Assembly (NCBI GenBank): GCA_026008535.1
Contig: BRKX01000011.1
Location: forward strand, 19,042,001-19,106,000
Direction: 5' to 3'
DNA from: Perilla frutescens
Lineage: Eukaryota > Streptophyta > Magnoliopsida > Lamiales > Lamiaceae
DNA: 64,000 bases
Shown: positions 1 to 10,643 of the stretch, piece by piece
How the letters are laid out: each line of letters starts with the position of its first letter
Numbering within the stretch: the stretch's first letter is position 1
Notes under the pieces: generated by a model
Seen by the model: only the letters and a program-made list of their open reading frames with translations
The model's database searches: none
Told to the model about the DNA's origin: nothing
Program-made: the position numbers and the translations under genes

Positions 1-244
1 CGTATTTTATGTGAGAGTAGGAAGTAGAAAAGAGAGAATTTAATTTATCTCAACTCTTTATAGAGATGTGTCCCGATTCTTCAACAGAGAAAATTGAATC
101 CCGTCAAACCGATGCGCCCCAATTCTTCAACAGATGCATGCACTGATTTTTGTTATTTTTTTTGGGTTTTTAGAAAATGCAATAAATGAGGAATTGACAA
201 AATTGTCCTTACTATTCTCTTTTCATATAATATATAGATATAGA
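1..244 (-). mobile_element. Helitron 5' end (minus strand), element continues out of window
   Basis: Read on the minus strand from position 244, the sequence begins TCTATATCTATATATTATAT directly after an A (position 245). This is the usual 5' start of plant Helitrons, which insert between A and T and begin with TC. The following bases (GAAAAGAG, then a run reading as AAGGACAATTTTGTC) are also common in plant Helitron 5' ends. The element would extend leftwards past position 1, so the 3' hairpin and CTRR end are not visible. No coding sequence is seen here. Motif recognition only; the 3' end would settle it. Confidence 0.55.
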
Positions 245-718
245 TTACACTATTCAGATTCAGATCATGCCACGATCTACATAGTTGACTAAATAGATGC
301 AAACCATCCAATCTATATCTATACTATATATAAAAGTAGAAAAAATCTAATTGAAATTGATTTCAAATTGATTTTAGCGATTAATTGATGGCAATATTGT
401 AAATAGAATGTGAATTGAGGTTCATAAATATCTGATTTTTATTCAAATTTTTTTAAATTAAATTAATATTAATATTACAGATCGTGTGAGTGGGTTACGG
501 CATCCGGTGCATCAGTTTTTCCACATCTATCACTAATGTGAAGTATTAAAAGAAAAGAAAAGTTGAAACTTGAAATAGAACCCGTCTCTCCCTCTCTCCT
601 GTCTGCGGCCATTAAAAGAAAAGAAGTGAGAAGTGAGAACCGGGGACCCCTTGCGCCGCCCACCGCCGCGCTGCCCTCTGCCGCCGCTGCCCAGATCGAG
701 CAGCAAGTATCGACGCTG

Positions 719-740
719 AGAGAGAGAGAGAGAGAGAGAG
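719..740 (+). repeat. (GA)n microsatellite
   Basis: Run of GA dinucleotides in what looks like the 5' leader of the captured YKT6 fragment, 24 bases before its ATG. GA/CT tracts are common in plant 5' leaders. Confidence 0.9.
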
Positions 741-763
741 AAGGAGATAGAGAGTCGGTGACG

Positions 764-892
764 ATGGTGAAGATCACGGCGTTGATGCTACTGAAATGCA
801 CTCCGGAGGGTGTGGATCCGATTATATTGGTGAACGCCTCGGATCTAAGCAGTTTTGGGCCGAGGAGAAAGAAGGCGTGCGTGCAGTTGTAA
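764..892 (+). pseudogene. YKT61: YKT6 (R-SNARE longin) first-exon fragment, captured
   Basis: The frame from ATG 764 begins MVKITALMLLKCTPEG and continues VDPIILVNASDLSSFG. This is the start of the longin domain of the plant R-SNARE YKT6, whose family start is MKITAL.xLKC, then PVIL.NASDxSxFG. YKT6 normally has about 200 residues and works in vesicle fusion. Here similarity stops after about 32 residues. The frame then runs into unrelated sequence and a stop (890-892), so the rest of the longin domain, the SNARE helix and the C-terminal CCxxL lipidation motif are absent. The preceding 200 bases look like the gene's own leader. It lies inside the Helitron and is most likely a captured 5' fragment, although a short transcript could still start here. 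Confidence 0.75.
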
Positions 893-1070
893 ACCTAGGC
901 GATAAAAAGACCGAGCAAAAGGACATGAAGTTCGGGAGAAGAGGAACGGCTGATTCCAAGAAGAAAAAAGGCGGTGGAGGTTTTAAAGGTGAGAGAATGA
1001 GAAGAGCAGCAAGTATCGAACGAGAGGGATTATGATTCGAAGTTGAATTCGAATAAAAAATTGTTCTCCC

Positions 1071-3020
1071 TTTCTTCTCCCAAATAGAACCCCCAATTCT
1101 CTCATTCTGCAAGAGCCGCATGTGCTTCATCAACATTTCAGAGTGTCAACAGGTAATTCACGCTGATAATTTTTTTTTACTTCTCTGTTTGTAATGTTGT
1201 GCAATCTATGAGTTTCATTCATTTCTTTTATTGGACGTGGGTTTTTGTAGATATTTTATTCCTTATTTTTTGTGTTTCCGGCGGCGATAATCTCTGTCCT
1301 CATCTACTCGCCGCCCGATTCTTTGCGCGGAAAGCCTCAATCTAAATCCAGTTGATAGTTCTTCGGATCGAAAGGTGCTCTTCATTATTGTCCTTCTCGA
1401 TTGTTTTATTATCAATTTATCATTATTATTTTTTAAGTTTTTGAAATGGTGATGTTTGCTGTTAGAGTTTGTGTTCTGATCATTTTGTTGCGTTTAAATT
1501 TCTGTTATTTTTCTCTTTTTTTTTATTATTTTGGTGCATTTTTAATGTTGGTTTTAACTTAATCATTTGTGTAATAAATGGCATTTTGAAAAAAAGAATG
1601 AGAACGGGGAACGCTTGATCATCCACCTTATTAGATATGATCATTATAGATTTGTGTTAGATGATTTGCAGAAAGTTATGTAGATTTGTGTTATATGATT
1701 TGCAGAAAGTTATAAAAAAAAATTGCGTCAAAATTGGACATTTATTTGAAATGTGTTTGATATGGATAGTGGCAAATTTACAGAAACTTGGATATTATGT
1801 TGATTTTGGATTTATAAATGCTCCTGAAAAAGTTGTGGTGATGGGGTATTATGATGTTTAACCATGAGAAATTATTACATTTAGCTGACATTTTTTACGC
1901 ATTGTGATTACATTTTGCTTTTTTTGCTGAGAATTAAATATAAGAGTCTGCTGTAATTCACAGGAAAACCCGAGCTACTTTACTCTCCACAGCCCTATTT
2001 CTCTCTCTCTCTCTCAACAAGAATTGAACATATATTTGGGACTTCTTTTGTTTCTGTGGAAAAGAAAACATTTGAGACTGTTCTTTCTGCTGTTTTCTCT
2101 GTAATTTCCTCAACTATTCCACTGCTTTCTTTGATGATTGTTCTTGCTTCTTTTCTTCTGTAATTTTTGACTGTATTGTTGGACCCATCTGATTTGCTGC
2201 CATTATAGGGTGGGCCGCGAGCTATTTTTCTTATTCATGATGAAATAAAAATTGTGTGATTTTCCGGAGTGTGTGTGTGTTGGATTTTCTTTAATTATTT
2301 TTCTTTTTTTTTTTTACCTTTCTACTCACAAGTTATTGGAGATTGTTGTAACGTTCATGATCATATTTACGCGATCTTGGCAGTAGTCTTTGTTTTGTTC
2401 CACTGTGTTGCTGCTCAAAATTCTTTCTTGCATTTTATGGCGATTTTTCTAATTAAGATGAAGCAAATTGTGATGATCCGGCAACCCCTTCTCCCCAAGA
2501 TGTTATTTTGTGCGACTCTGTGTGTGTGTGTGTACTGCACTCTTTATGTTTCCCATGTTGTGTTTTAATGTTGTTTGCTCTTGTGTTGGCAGTCCATTCT
2601 TGAGAATTAAGGTTGAGATTTTCTTCATTCTTACAATTGCTTTGATGGTGAAGGGTGTGAAGAGCGGTGCATGCAAATCTGCATCGCACCAGCTCTTCAA
2701 GGACAGAGCCAAGAATCGTGTTGATGATCTGCAAGGCATATTCAGCGATCTTCAATCAGCCCGGAAGGAGAGCCGCACCATCGATGTGGTTGTGCTCGAA
2801 GAGCAAGTTTGTATACATTTTATGATTGATCAAAGTCTCTATTGTATAGAAGTCATATTAATTGATTTTGTCCAATTTATTTTTGGTGTCCGGTTAACAT
2901 TCCATACCAGTGACAAGGGTTGTGCAGGAAATATGTCGTCACCACAAATCTCAATGACAAAAGAAATTTGATCCATGTTCGCTGGAATCTTGAAGGAGAA
3001 AAGGAGAATGTTGTCTGCAA
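1071..3020 (+). pseudogene. VOZ1: VOZ transcription factor 5' fragment, captured
   Basis: From ATG 2646 the frame gives GACKSASHQLFKDRAKNR, then VDDLQG, LQSARKESR and LEEQV, up to about 2810. This is the conserved N-terminus of plant VOZ (vascular plant one-zinc-finger) proteins. The next conserved block, MLREWKxEL, is only recognisable as damaged DNA at 2975-2998. The NAC-like DNA-binding and zinc-binding parts are absent, leaving about 55 of roughly 480 residues. A leader exon ending CAACAG/GTAATT at about 1151 and an acceptor TTGGCAG at about 2591 suggest that the fragment includes the 5'UTR intron of the source gene. It shares strand with the YKT6 fragment within one Helitron. Confidence 0.75.
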
Positions 3021-3022
3021 TG

Positions 3023-3023
<1 letters not shown>

Positions 3024-3058
<35 letters not shown>
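3024..3058 (+). repeat. (CA)n microsatellite
   Basis: About 17 CA units immediately downstream of the VOZ fragment, inside the Helitron. Confidence 0.95.
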
Positions 3059-3060
<2 letters not shown>

Positions 3061-3630
3061 ATGCCTGATTTTACAATATTTATCATAATTATTCACATAC
3101 TAAATCTTATTAAGAAACTATAGGTGAAACATATTTGTTAAATAATATATTGAGAAATGTCTTCTCAATATTTATAAGGGAAATGTCCTCTATTTACATT
3201 AAATACAATTCTTTTTTTTTTGTATTTTCTGAAACTATTATTTCCGTGCATCTATTTACAAGGGCACAATTCTAAATATGACAACTAATAATGATATTTT
3301 TTTTTACATAATTAACTTTAAATCAAACAAACATACGCATCTACTGATTATGTTTCAATAAGCGTCGTTTGATTTCAAACAAACATGCACCGATTCATTG
3401 GGCTATAAAACTATATAAACAATCCACACACTCATTAAATTTCCACACCCTCATTAAATTCGTTGTTGTGTACAGAAGAGTCGACTCACAACACCTAATC
3501 AAAATTATAATTATACCGGTCGGCGTTCACCGCGCAACACGCGGGTGAAATACTAGTAATCCTAATAAAGAAAAAAAAAATCAAAGATTGTCTTCTTAAT
3601 AATAAACCCACCCTAGCCTAGAAATTAAAT

Positions 3631-3725
3631 GGTTGAAAAATTTATCTAGACAAAAATATATTAAAATTGGTAAGAAAAAGCAAGATTCAAAACTAGAGAG
3701 TTTCTTAGGCAATTTGTACTCACTT
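3631..3725 (+). repeat. MULE-1 left terminal inverted repeat
   Basis: Aligns over about 85-95 bases with the reverse complement of 9345-9433. The best block is TTAGGCAATTTGTACT, and the outer part (GACAAAAATATATTAAAA) matches more loosely. The same end type is found at both ends of MULE-2. Confidence 0.7.
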
Positions 3726-4021
3726 TACACAATATTCAGAAAATGAAGCCCACCAAATCAGAATTTTTGTACTTGTATTCTCATAAAGTGACTTGTAAGT
3801 TGTAACTGTGACAAATGAGAGAGATAGAGAATATTAATGAGTTAGGGTTTGAAAATCCCAACCACTCACGTCCTCCACTTAATTTGAAAAAAAAAAAACT
3901 GCTCTTTGAATGAAATTATCACCCCCAACCACGATTGAATTCCAAAATAAAAAAACTACTCTCGATTGAATTTTTTTTTAAAAAACCCCTTTCCGTCTCC
4001 CATCACACATACACACACACA

Positions 4022-4022
<1 letters not shown>

Positions 4023-4070
<48 letters not shown>
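4023..4070 (+). repeat. (CT)n microsatellite
   Basis: About 23 CT units in the presumed leader of the MULE-1 protease gene. A second run lies at 4180-4223. MULE-2 has the matching tract at 32348-32388, so it is an inherited part of this transposon family. Confidence 0.95.
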
Positions 4071-4071
<1 letters not shown>

Positions 4072-4179
4072 ACCCATTCTCTCTTACCCGTCTCTCATCT
4101 CTCTCTCTCTCTGAAATCCACGGTTCAATATTATCAAGAGATTGAAGAATCCACGATTAAATTCACACGACATTCAGGT

Positions 4180-4223
<44 letters not shown>
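4180..4223 (+). repeat. (CT)n microsatellite
   Basis: Second CT tract in the MULE-1 leader, 50 bases before the ATG of the protease pseudogene at 4274. Confidence 0.95.
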
Positions 4224-4225
<2 letters not shown>

Positions 4226-4273
4226 AACTCATGGTAATCATCTCTCAGTTGAACACTCACGCCGGCGCCGGAG

Positions 4274-5775
4274 ATGGAGCGAGGAACTGGAGAACCACCA
4301 GAGACGTCATCCTCTCAAGTAGGCTTCTCGATTAAATTTGTGCGGTTTATTTTCACAGTTTATAGTTATAATCATGTGACCCTAATTTAATGAAATTAGG
4401 GGTTTTTGAAATTAATCGATGGATTTGTATCTTAATTGTGACTTATTATGCTAATCCTTACTTTTATTATGTTAATCGTGACTTTTGAATGTAATTGAGA
4501 CTCTCTTAAAGTAATCGAGGCTCACTTAAAATTAAACGAGCATGTTTAAAATTAATCGATTCATGTTCATAATTAATCGAGGCTTATTCATAATTAATCG
4601 AGGCCTATTCATAATTAATCGAGGTTAATTCATAATTTCATAATTCATGTTTAGAATTAATCAATAAATATTTAATCGAGGAATATTTAAGTTAATCTAA
4701 TCGAGGAATATTTAAAATTAATCGAGACAAGCCTCGATTAATTTAATACTAATCGAGGCTTAATTAAAAAAAAGTAATCGAGGCAAACCTCGATTAATTT
4801 AACACTAAAATGGAGGCTTGCCTCGATTAATTTAAAAAAAAAATTAATCGATTAATATTTAAAATAAATTTTAAATATTCCTCGATTAATATTAAATTGT
4901 CCTCGATTAATATTAAATTATCCTCGATAAATTTTAAAAGTACCTCGATTAATTTTAAAAATTGCATTTTCTGAGATTAATTTAAATTTTATGAATTTTC
5001 AATCTATATGAAATATTAAAAGTATTTATTTTAATAATTGTTATTTTGAAAATGTTGTTAGATTGATTAGCTTAGACTGCCGTTACGGTGCCTGAGGCCC
5101 TCGGTCATGGTGTATGCCTAACTGGAGGTTGTTGATCTGATTAGAGCCACACTGCATATGATAGGTGGTGATGACGCCGTCCGATTGTTTAGATCCGGAT
5201 GTTTCAGATATTTTCTGGACTACAAGGGTGGTGACGTCTAGAAGAGGGTGATGCATGCTTTGATGATGTACGAGATGCACGTGTCGGATCGTGCACGGGT
5301 GGGAAGAGAGGCATGGTTTCATATTCATCACTCCTAGCTGCGTTTCGGTCCGAGTGAGTACAACCTGATGTCAGGTTTACGATTCGACAGCTTGACATTC
5401 GATCCGAATGACGATCATATTGTTCCGTCAAGATCTGTGTACCATCATTTGTTCGAAGGGAAGCACACGACCGTCTGTGAGATGGAGGACATGTTCGGAA
5501 AGATGAGGATGGCCAGAGACGCTCCAGATTATGTAAAGGTTGTGAACATATTGTTCGTATACCGGATGATTCTATGCCTAGATCAGAACCGGGTCGTGGA
5601 TCCATGGGTGTGGGCGCTAGCGGAGGATGTGGAGCGATGGAATTCATTTCCATGGAGTGCATATTCTTACCAGATGCTGATACACTTCATCGGCCTCTTC
5701 CCCAGGACTCGACAGACTATGGGCGGGAAAGGATCCGGGCAGTATCATTTTTACGGGCCGATCTGGGCACTCCAG
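4274..5775 (+). pseudogene. DUF1985/Ulp1-type protease gene, truncated (MULE-1)
   Basis: Exon 1 (4274-4318, 15 codons, then GTAGG donor) corresponds to exon 1 of the intact MULE-2 gene. Exon 2 starts after GTTGTTAG at 5062, but its third codon is TAG and further stops follow. From about 5368 the frame is open and gives the DUF1985-like block, with SGLRFDSLTFDP, then VDPWVWALAEDVERWNSFPW. It stops at the exon 2 donor (CTCCAG/GTA at 5775), where an internal deletion joins directly to MURA sequence. Exons 3-6, including all catalytic residues of the protease, are missing. This is a dead derivative of the gene at 32425-37333. Confidence 0.8.
4500..4985 (+). repeat. Subterminal AATCGAGG/CCTCGATTAAT repeat array (MULE-1, left)
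   Basis: More than 20 copies of AATCGAGG, CCTCGATTAA or ATCGATTAAT in both orientations. They lie within the first intron of the protease pseudogene. Related arrays lie at the other end of this element and in MULE-2, so they belong to the transposon. Clustered subterminal motifs are often transposase-binding sites, but that role is inferred. Confidence 0.8.
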
Positions 5776-5778
5776 GTA

Positions 5779-7598
5779 GTTATCGGGCACGACATGTAAT
5801 CTTTGGCGCCATCACCACTCGATCTCTGTAGGCATCAGGCACGACCCATTCTTCTGGACGAGGTAATCCCATGATGACTGAGTCGTACATGCGAACTAAG
5901 CTCTCCACCTTGTAACATCTATCCACATAATCATATATGATCCCACCAGTGCAACTGCAAAAGGGAAAAAATAAAGTTACAAATATGTGATTATGTTCAT
6001 GTAAAAAGGTGAGAACAAAAAGGGAATATGAAATGTAATACCAGATGACTGCAGCCGCATGAGAATAGGGTATCAAATCCAACTCGAACTCACGACAGTC
6101 ACAGGTGCGGTGCTGGAGATTGACCATGTAGTTGTCCCTCCCGACCCCAACTTTCCATAAATACGCTAATATTGTGGCCCGCATGGCATAGCATCGCCCC
6201 TGCTCGACATTACGCGACAGTTTTTTTGCCGCTTCATCAGTCAACACATGATTCAAGCCTAGTGCGGCCGCACGTCGCTCGACAAACCAATGCTTAATAA
6301 TTGATCGAAAAAGCTCAAGTAGTGAGCAAATAAGAAACCTCCTAGCCCACAACAGACGAGCATTGAGACTCTCTGCCGCATTAGACGTCATGAAACTGTA
6401 ATGTCGTACGGGACACTGCGAACAGGACCAATGCACTGGGCCGATATTGCATAGCTTCTGGTACGCATTTGGACACACCTGCTCCAAGGCTGACATGCTC
6501 GCCTGAAATGCATCTGTCCGATAGCTGTAGGCGGCATCCTCAAATAGTGCGGTCATGTGTTTTCCTCTCTTTGTCATCTTATTCTTCAAATGATAATAGC
6601 ACAATCCGTGCGTCGCTCTCGGGAAAATGCCTCTACAGCATTTTTAATGCTCTGATGCTGATCTGATAAGATGATAAGGTCATCTATATCACCCAAAGCC
6701 ATGTGCACTCGGCCCAAGAACCACAACCAAGATTCATCATTCTCTATCGGTCCGAGCCCTAGTGCAACAGGTAAGAATTGTTCGTTGTCGTCCTTTGTCA
6801 CAGCAACAAATACAACTCCCTTGTTCTTTCCCTTAAGGTGTGTTCCATCAATCACAAGTACTGGATGCGTATAATGGAGAAATGCCCTGACACATGGTCC
6901 AAGAGCAAGAAACATATGCCTTAACCTATCCTCACCCGTGATCTGCATGTCAATCAAAGTCCCTGGATTCAGCAATTGTAAAGTGTGCAGAAATGCAGGC
7001 AACTGCTCGTAGGACTTGTCTGTATCTCCATATATCATCTCGATGGCAATGTTCCTCGCACGCAGAGCGAAGCTGTAATCGATATGGATGCCGAACTCAC
7101 GAAGAAGCTCCGCCATTATATTTTTCGGCTTCAGAACCGTCCTCTCATTGACCATTTTACGCGTGAAATATTTTGCAAGCACTCGTGCAGGAAGCTAGCG
7201 CGGAGCAATTCGACTCATATCAAGATGGCACGTGTGAGTCCCGTTGAACTTGTAGATTCTCCACATATGTCCATCAACAATGGCAAAGCACCTGAATGGA
7301 AAATCACTGCTACGCTTGCAGATATAGCCCAGTCGTGTCTTGTTTGATCGATACATGGCATACTCAACTCGATTTTGCATGTGATAAATTCCGACAGTGA
7401 GAGCCAGATCATCCTTCGTACATAAAATTGCTCCTTCATGCAGTGTATCTGTGCTACTGGTCCATCATCCCAAGACAGTGGGCCCGTAATGTCTAAATCT
7501 GCAAGGGAAACCACCCAATTACTCGAAGCCCTGTCAGCTCTATGCGGAAGACCGGCAATAGATGATGAATATATATAGTTCAAAATTCTAGTAGCCAC
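5779..7598 (-). pseudogene. MURA transposase pseudogene (MULE-1)
   Basis: Minus-strand remains of a MULE transposase closely similar to the one at 37478-40077. Recognisable parts are the MuDR-type N-terminal zinc region (7215-7598), the catalytic region with VIDGTHLKGKNKG and LSDQHQSIKNAVE (6586-7182), the CYYHLKNKM block, TSNAAESLNARL and the SWIM-type CDCREFEL (5780-6604). The frame is broken near 7190 (stop) and near 6610 (frameshift). About 185 N-terminal residues are missing: at about 7590 the gene runs into the repeat array. The C-terminal zinc knuckles are deleted at about 5778. The intron before the YDYVDRCYKVES segment is still present. It is not functional. Confidence 0.85.
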
Positions 7599-7611
7599 GA
7601 TTAAAAAATTA

Positions 7612-8400
7612 ACATCAATTATACTAAAGCCACGATTATTTCTAAAACAAGCCTCGATTAATTTAAAGGAACATCGATTAAATTTAAAATTGGCCTCGAT
7701 TAAATTAAAAATGCCTCGATTAATTTTAAATGCCTCGATTAGAATATCATCGATTATTAAATTTGAACTATAATCGATGCTAATAGAATTTAAATGCCTC
7801 GATTAGAATAGCATCGATTATTAAATTTAAACTATAATCGATGCTAATAGAATTTTGAACTATAATCAATTATTAAATTTGAACTATAATTGATGCTAAT
7901 AAAAGCCGCGATAAAAATTTGATTAACATCGATTAAATATTCTATTAGCTTCGATTATAGTTCAAATAGCCACGATTAAAAATTAGCATGGATTATACCA
8001 AAGTCACAAATATTTCTAAAACAAGCATCGATTAAATTTAAAATTGGCCTCGATTAAATTAAAAATGCCCTGATTAATTATAATAGCCTAGATTAATTTG
8101 AAACTATGCCTCGATTAATTGTAATTTAAATTATGTCTCTAGTAAATTTAAAATAAGGCCTTGATTAAGTTAGAAAAGTCACGATTAATAGTTCAAATAT
8201 CATCGATTATTCCTAAAACAAGCCTCGATTAATTTAAAAGGAGCATCGATTAATTTTAAGCTATGCCTCAATTAATTGTTATTTTAAATTATGCCTCTAT
8301 TAAATTGTCCTCGATTAAGATTAAATTATATATCCTCGATTATTTTCAAATGGCACGATTAATGTAGTATAAGCCTCAATTAACATAATAAGCCATGTTT
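7612..8400 (+). repeat. CTCGATTAA-type repeat array (MULE-1, right, part 1)
   Basis: Dispersed copies of CCTCGATTAATTT, CATCGATTA and GCCACGATTAA, with local tandem copies of about 65 bases at 7725-7860 (GAATTTAAATGCCTCGATTA repeated). It lies upstream of the MURA remnant, mirroring the array in front of the protease gene. Confidence 0.75.
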
Positions 8401-8879
8401 AACATAATATTTAGCTTTTAAAGTATACTATTAATATAATTAAAGGCTACGACATGCAAAACTCTCGTCTCACCTATTTTTCTAACAACACACATGCAAT
8501 ATAATCAAAACAACAAATATTTACAAAAGAATTTCACGAAAATGGATAATACAAAAAGTACATTTCAAAAGATAGAAACGAAGCACTGCTCTTCTTGATG
8601 AATACAAACTTTTGCACCCTTGCTCCAAAGGAAAAAAAATTTGACCGTGCACAAAAAAAGGATTTGTGTAAATTTTATTTTATTGTGAATATGCTCGAGT
8701 GTTGTTGTCTATTTATTCAAAAAATTTACCTACCACCGTACACAGTAATAAAATCATGTATTGAATTCGGTCAACAAATTACTACCTTCCCCAACTTTTT
8801 ATTTAATGAAGCTTAGTAAATTTTCCTTTTTTATATTTAATGAAGATCAGTAACTACCTCACTTACACAAGAAATAAAT

Positions 8880-9245
8880 GCATTTAGTGAAAGTCAATCG
8901 TGGAACAATCAATTTAATCATGGATCATAAAGAAGCCACACAATTAATCGAGGCCATTTCATCTCTTAATCGAGGTCTCCTTCATTTCATAATCGAGACC
9001 ACACAATTAATCGAGGCCACTTTCATTTAATCGAGGCCTCGATTAATAACCGAGGCCTCCTTCATTTCATTTAATTGAGGCATCGATTAACTTTGAATAA
9101 TCGAGGCCTTAATCGTGGCATTGTTTAATTTAATCGAGGCCTTCTTCAAAATTAATCAAGGCCTTCTTGAAAATTAATCGAGGCCTTGTTTAATTTAATC
9201 GAGGCTTATTTTCATTAATCGAGGCTTAGTTCATTCAATCGTGGC
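8880..9245 (+). repeat. AATCGAGGCC repeat array (MULE-1, right, part 2)
   Basis: About 15 copies of TTAATCGAGGCCTT and close variants just inside the right terminal repeat. The orientation is opposite to that of most copies in part 1. 8400-8880 between the two parts is AT-rich with no recognisable gene. Confidence 0.75.
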
Positions 9246-9344
9246 TTGAAAATTAGGGTTTCGATTTTAGGTTGTTTATTGATTGATAATGTCCTGACAA
9301 AAGTACACTGAGCTAATGATTGGGTGTGGGGACCAAGTCTATTA

Positions 9345-9433
9345 TAGTACAAATTGCCTAACAAACTACTTGTTTTTAAAAGTTGTTTTTTCCCAAAAAC
9401 TATTTACTTTTGTTCATTTTTATCTATTTCCAC
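9345..9433 (-). repeat. MULE-1 right terminal inverted repeat
   Basis: Inverted partner of 3631-3725. The last about 150 bases (from about 9290, GTGTGGGGACCAAGTCT onwards) are nearly the same as the right end of MULE-2 at 42590-42733, and similarity stops at the element edge. Confidence 0.7.
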
Positions 9434-9856
9434 AAATTAAAAATCAATACTAAAAATCACAAAATTGAAATTAAAATAAACTCTAAAATTAAAAATAAAC
9501 CCAAGAATTATATATATATAAACCTTAAAAATTAAAATGAGAAAATATACACTCAAGAATTAAAATTAAAAATAAATTCAAAAATAATTATAAAAAAAAA
9601 AAAATTAGCCAACTATTTAGATTGTGATGTAACACGACATGTGTCACATATAAATTTGTGGGGATTAAATTCTTTACTTCAATTTTTCTATTTTACTAAT
9701 GTGTTCCACTATCAAATCATTATTATAATAATGCATGTTATAAATATTAAAATTATTATAATATTGTAACGCCCTAAAACTAGATATGGAGACCCCACCC
9801 CATTTTATAGGGCCCATTTAATATAGAAAAGCAATTTTATTTAAAAATCCCAAGTA

Positions 9857-9947
9857 CTCCCTCCGTCCCAATAGCAAGGTCCACCTTTTTATTATTTACT
9901 CTCTCTATTTTAATAGAAGGTGGACCTTGCAAATGGGACGGAGGGAG
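9857..9947. mobile_element. Stowaway-like MITE
   Basis: Ends are CTCCCTCCGTCCCA and its inverse TGGGACGGAGGGAG, the classic Stowaway (Tc1/mariner) terminal repeats. The 91-base unit folds on itself, with AAGGTCCACC pairing to GGTGGACCTT. The left flank is TA; the right flank TG is a mutated TA. No coding content. Confidence 0.85.
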
Positions 9948-9962
9948 TGTTTAATATAGGAT

Positions 9963-10378
9963 TGTTACCCAAATACCCATGAGTTCAAATTTCCTATTAC
10001 ACCTTTTTATGTTTCATTTTATGTTTCACTATGAAAATTATGATTTTAATAATATTTATTATAAAATAAAAATTAATTCTAACATAAATAATCGTAGTCA
10101 ACATTTATAAAATAAATAAATTTAAAAAGTTATAAAATATAATTTTGAATAAATCAACTATGATAATGAATTATTAATTGAAAATTACAAATTAAATACT
10201 AAAAAATAATTATAAACCCTAATTGGATGGGGTGAACTTTAAAAAAAATCTTAAAATTAAACTAAATCACAAAAAAAAAATATAATTGAAAGATTTTTTT
10301 TTATAAAAAACTAATTATTTGAAAATGTAACACCGAGTGTAATAGGAAATTTCAATTGAATACCCATGGTGTGAATTC
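9963..10378. repeat. AT-rich segment bounded by short inverted repeats
   Basis: AAATTTCCTATTACAC at about 9987 occurs inverted (GTGTAATAGGAAATTT) at 10334, both next to an ATACCCATG motif. It could be an old MITE of about 400 bases. No target duplication was recognised and the inside is plain AT-rich sequence. Confidence 0.35.
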
Positions 10379-10564
10379 TACCATTGCTTTCATTCAACAT
10401 GTTACACATTAATTTCAAATCTTTGTACAGTTGACTTAAGACCATTATGACCTAATATATATATATGTATATATATTATTTTTTAGCAACTTTCGTTTAC
10501 CAGCAGCTGTCTTGGAGCAAAAGAATTTTAATTTCATTGAAAATAAACGTCATCACAGTGTCTC

Positions 10565-10577
10565 TATATATATATTT
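10565..10577 (+). promoter_or_regulatory. Probable TATA region of the ankyrin/PGG gene
   Basis: TATATATATATTT about 70-80 bases before the ATG at 10644. Position and sequence fit a TATA box, but AT repeats are common here. Confidence 0.4.
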
Positions 10578-10643
10578 AGGCAAGTCTAAACATAAAAAAT
10601 AATCAATAAGACTACTTGGAATGAGAACTATTTCATATCTAAA

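Larger units (their letters stand above)
312..3556 (+). mobile_element. Gene-capturing non-autonomous Helitron
   Basis: The left end reads A then TCTATATCTATACTATATAT at 312 (a second possible start, also A then TC, lies at 318). The right end has a short hairpin (TTCACCGCG, loop CAACA, CGCGGGTGAA at about 3528-3548) followed by CTAG at 3553-3556 and a T. These are the 5' TC, the 3' hairpin plus CTRR, and the A/T target that define plant Helitrons. There are no terminal inverted repeats or target duplication, as expected. The 3.2 kb inside has no RepHel gene. It carries a YKT6 5' fragment and a VOZ 5' fragment, both on the + strand, so this is a gene-fragment-carrying copy mobilised in trans. 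Confidence 0.8.
3631..9433. mobile_element. MULE-1: decayed Mutator-like element of the ULP-carrying family
   Basis: The ends are long, imperfect terminal inverted repeats. They share the block TTAGGCAATTTGTACT at 3708-3723 and, inverted, at about 9347-9362, and are alignable out to both termini. The flanks AAATTAAAT (3622-3630) and AAATTAAAA (9434-9442) match at 8 of 9 positions and look like a 9-bp Mutator-type target duplication. Inside, in the same order as MULE-2, are a protease-gene fragment (+), a MURA fragment (-) and arrays of ATCGATTAAT-like repeats. Compared with MULE-2 it lacks the segment from protease exon 3 to the MURA zinc-knuckle exon, and also the MURA N-terminus. All genes carry stops, so it is non-autonomous. 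Confidence 0.8.

Noticed and set aside
2839..3096. Minus-strand frames with Val-Cys repeats
   Set aside because: Translation of the (CA)n microsatellite.
8595..8816. 73-residue + strand open frame in MULE-1
   Set aside because: AT-rich, no domain, no counterpart open frame in MULE-2 at the matching place (41390-41600).
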